Shown here: positions 45,567 through 47,675 of the stretch, in pieces
Layout of the letters: each line of letters opens with the position of its first letter
Position numbering within the stretch: the stretch's first letter is position 1
Source: Chitinophaga pinensis
GTDB lineage: Bacteria > Bacteroidota > Bacteroidia > Flavobacteriales_D > Crocinitomicaceae
Assembly (NCBI GenBank): GCA_943324565.2
Contig: CALPMC020000011.1
Location: forward strand, 1 to 47,675
Direction of reading: 5' to 3'
Length of the DNA stretch: 47,675 bases
Translations under genes and position numbers: made by a program
The notes under the pieces: generated by a model
Database searches by the model: none
What the model was told of the DNA's origin: nothing
The model's input: the letters and a program-made list of their open reading frames with translations, nothing else

Positions 45567-46007
45567 ATGCTTACAGTTAGAGAATTAGTTGATAAAGATG
45601 AAATGTTAAAATACATTCACGTCTTAAATGATTTATATCCTGCATTGACTTTAGAACAATATTCCAAAGAATTGGATGATATGTTACCTCACAATTACGG
45701 TCAAGTCGGTGTTTTTGAAGAAGATGAATGCCTAGGAATCAGTGGATTTTGGATAGGCAACAAATTGTGGTGCGGGAAGTACTTGGAGTTAGATAATATC
45801 GTTGTTTCTACAATGCATCGAAGTAAAGGTGTTGGGAAATTAATTTTTGATTTTTTAGCAAAAAAAGCACAAGAACACGAGTGTACAATGATGGCTTTAG
45901 ATTCATATACCTCTAATTTTAAAGCACATAAATTTTTCTATAACGAAGGTTTTGCCCCTAGAGGCTTTCATTTTATAAATATATTGAAACCAGATGGGGT
46001 GAGATAG
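45567..46007 (+). CDS. GNAT family N-acetyltransferase
   Basis: The 146-residue protein has the GNAT core: VFEEDECLGISGFWIGNKLWCGKYLELDNIVVSTMHRSKGVGKLIFDFLAKKAQEHECTMMALDSYTSNFKAHKFFYNEGFAPRGFHF. The R/Q-x-x-G-x-G/A acetyl-CoA loop appears as RSKGVG. The acceptor substrate is unknown. It lies 25 bases after DUF4159 and may share its transcript. Confidence 0.88.
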   Translation: MLTVRELVDKDEMLKYIHVLNDLYPALTLEQYSKELDDMLPHNYGQVGVFEEDECLGISGFWIGNKLWCGKYLELDNIVVSTMHRSKGVGKLIFDFLAKKAQEHECTMMALDSYTSNFKAHKFFYNEGFAPRGFHFINILKPDGVR

Positions 46008-46126
46008 TATAGATTCTACTGTTTTAGATAAAATTTTCAACCCAGTTTAAATATTAACTTATTGATAAGAAAGGTAAATCAAAGAACTTACTAAATTTAT
46101 AGTGTCTTTAACAAAAATTATATCCT

Positions 46127-47374
46127 ATGGAAGAATACGGTAAAATACTTTTGTTTGCAATGCCTGCATTTTTAATTTTTGTACTATCAGAAAAGATTTA
46201 TGGAATATGGAAAGGTAAAGATTATACGCCTTTTGATGATGCGATTTCAAGTTTGAGTTCTGGGATGAGTAATGTAGTAAAAGATGTTTTAGGATTATCA
46301 ATTAATATTATAAGTTACGCTTGGTTAGTGGAGCACATCGCAATAATTCAAATTAAAGAAACGGTTTTATTGTATACAATTGCCTTCATCGTTATTGATT
46401 TTTATGGTTATTGGTCGCATCGCTTTGATCACAAAATTAATATTTTTTGGAACGAACATGCAATCCATCACAGTAGTGAAGAATTTAATTTAGCATGTGC
46501 TTTACGTCAGCCTGTTTCTGGGATTTTGAAAGTGTTTAACTTTCTATTGATTCCAGCAGCATTAGTTGGAGTGCCAGTAGAAATCATTTCAATTGTTTTG
46601 CCTTTGCATTTATTTCTGCAGTTTTGGTATCATACACGTCATATTGGAAAATTAGGTTTTTTGGAATATATAATCGTAACACCTTCTCATCATCGAGTTC
46701 ATCACGCTATGAATAAAGAATATATGGATAAAAACTTGGGTCAAATTTTTATTTTTTGGGATAAACTATTTGGAACATTTCAAGTAGAATTAGATGAAGT
46801 TCCGCCGATATATGGAATTACTCGACCTTCAAAAACATGGAACCCTTTCATTATTAATTTTCAACATTTTTATTTAATTGTAAAAGACGCATGGAATGCT
46901 CCAAGAATTATAGATAAATTTCGAGTTTGGTTTATGCCAACAGGTTGGAGACCAGAAGGATTTGAGGAGAAGTATCCGGTAGAAAAAATTAATGAAGCTC
47001 ATAACTTTAAAAAGTATAAAACAGAACTTCCAAAACCTTTATTTATCTGGAGTATTGTTCAATTATTTGCAACATTGACATTCATTTCTCACTTGTTTTC
47101 TTCCATCGGGGCTATAAAAATTCCAGGTGTTTTTATCTATGGCTTTTACATTCTGTTCACAATTTATTGTTTCACCGATTTAATGGACAGAAATCGTTGG
47201 AATTGGATACTTGAATTAATACGATTTGGTTTTGTAATTGGATTCTTTTTTGCCACACAATCTTGGTTTGGACTTGGGAATTTAGTTTTTGCAGGAGTAA
47301 TTATTTACCAAGTAGTTTCACTTTTGTTTAGTTTTAAATACAGTCAAGTTAATACGAATACAGTGCTTGGTTAA
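46127..47374 (+). CDS. Sterol desaturase / fatty acid hydroxylase family membrane protein
   Basis: The 415-residue protein has the di-iron histidine boxes of the family: HRFDH (98-102), HAIHH (111-115) and HHRVHH (188-193). There are membrane helices around residues 5-22, 55-90 and 130-165, and further helices toward the C-terminus (about 305-410). The long C-terminal membrane part makes it similar to alkylglycerol monooxygenase-like members rather than short ERG3-type ones. It would hydroxylate a lipid in the inner membrane; the substrate cannot be told from sequence. Confidence 0.9.
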   Translation: MEEYGKILLFAMPAFLIFVLSEKIYGIWKGKDYTPFDDAISSLSSGMSNVVKDVLGLSINIISYAWLVEHIAIIQIKETVLLYTIAFIVIDFYGYWSHRFDHKINIFWNEHAIHHSSEEFNLACALRQPVSGILKVFNFLLIPAALVGVPVEIISIVLPLHLFLQFWYHTRHIGKLGFLEYIIVTPSHHRVHHAMNKEYMDKNLGQIFIFWDKLFGTFQVELDEVPPIYGITRPSKTWNPFIINFQHFYLIVKDAWNAPRIIDKFRVWFMPTGWRPEGFEEKYPVEKINEAHNFKKYKTELPKPLFIWSIVQLFATLTFISHLFSSIGAIKIPGVFIYGFYILFTIYCFTDLMDRNRWNWILELIRFGFVIGFFFATQSWFGLGNLVFAGVIIYQVVSLLFSFKYSQVNTNTVLG

Positions 47375-47409
47375 TTATTAATGGTGAATTAATTTTTGAG
47401 TGTCCGCTT

Positions 47410-47673
47410 TCATACCAGTAAACCTGATGCTGTTGCTAAAACCAACCTGTCAAAAAGTCGATGACCAAAATATCTCCTATTAATTTTGTAACAAAACTCG
47501 TCTAAGTAATTTTGTAAGTATTTGATTTTTACCATGTGATATGTTCCAAGTAAATTTCTTTTAGCGTTGCTTATTGCTATATGTACCCATTTTAAGTTTG
47601 TTTTAGTGACTTCTTTTGTTGATTTAAGCGTTGAATGTCCTTCTACAACAGATGAAAACCCGACATAACTTGT
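47410..47673 (-). mobile_element. IS1595-family (ISXO2-like) transposase, C-terminal part, cut by window end
   Basis: The minus strand has an open frame from the window edge to a TGA at 47410-47412, 87 residues without an internal start. It reads SYVGFSSVVEGHSTLKSTKEVTK, then WVHIAISNAKRNLLGTYH and KIKYLQNYLDEFCYKINRRYFG, ending ...LFDRLVLATASGLLV. This is the C-terminal DDE domain pattern of IS1595/ISXO2 transposases (W-VH...ISNAKR.LLG.YH...YLQ.YL.EFCY..NRR). The rest lies beyond 47675. It shows no frameshift in the visible part, so it may be an intact element. The IS end must lie between here and the desaturase stop at 47374, but I could not identify terminal repeats. Confidence 0.8.
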
Positions 47674-47675
47674 AC

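Noticed and set aside
1-47675. CRISPR arrays, prophage or secondary-metabolite clusters
   Set aside because: No regularly spaced repeats with unique spacers, no phage structural genes and no biosynthetic core enzymes were seen.

Overview
The window is AT-rich (roughly one third G+C by eye). It looks like the chromosome of a Bacteroidota member, most likely Flavobacteriia, possibly near the Fluviicola/Crocinitomicaceae group (inference from gene content only). Supporting signs are two secreted proteins with type IX secretion (T9SS) C-terminal sorting domains, an S46 dipeptidyl peptidase, paired POT peptide transporters, parE-parC in tandem, an OmpA protein with TPR/propeller/CarboxypepD-like architecture, TAnnTTTG-type promoter boxes, and almost no Shine-Dalgarno sequences.

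Layout. 1-6.0 kb: a small cytochrome c-like lipoprotein with a start-codon problem, the RNA-binding transcription accessory protein Tex, a scar of palindromes plus a truncated DUF1016 gene, an M13 metallopeptidase lipoprotein and an ElaA-type acetyltransferase. 6.3-15.4 kb: DPP7-like peptidase with a clear terminator, a NamZ-like muramidase lipoprotein whose start overlaps the divergent FtsX-family permease gene, then a Smr-domain protein, an rRNA m5C methyltransferase, a Crp/Fnr regulator and a Tat-exported pirin. 15.5-22.2 kb (minus strand): lemA with two TPM-domain genes, rhlE, a dead IS30 remnant, and a MutS2 without its Smr domain. 21.8-26.8 kb: parE, parC and an SRPBCC gene. 27.2-33.0 kb: a VOC protein, a possible hydrolase fragment, a T9SS-exported M1 aminopeptidase and two POT transporters. 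33.2-37.6 kb: tcdA, a solitary cysC, a PorE-like OmpA protein and an S24/HTH regulator. 38.2-47.7 kb: tmRNA (ssrA), a class II Fic protein, a YHYH-domain T9SS protein flanked by 75-bp direct repeats, a large TPR/WG-repeat protein, a degenerate tRNA-Cys-like sequence, DUF4159, GNAT and sterol-desaturase-like genes, and an IS1595-family transposase cut by the window end.

Functionally the region is mostly housekeeping (topoisomerase IV, trans-translation, RNA helicase, tRNA/rRNA modification) mixed with a peptide-utilisation theme: M13, S46 and M1 peptidases release peptides that the two POT symporters could import. I see no phage, CRISPR array or obvious defence island. The least explained points are the mobile-element scars (3 kb, 19 kb, 39.7-41.6 kb, 44.7 kb, 47.4 kb), the overlapping divergent starts at 9.83 kb, the poly-A start problem at 0.35 kb, and some unusual architectures (FtsX insertion, exported pirin, TPR+WG protein). 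I did not find a convincing wholly new multi-gene system.
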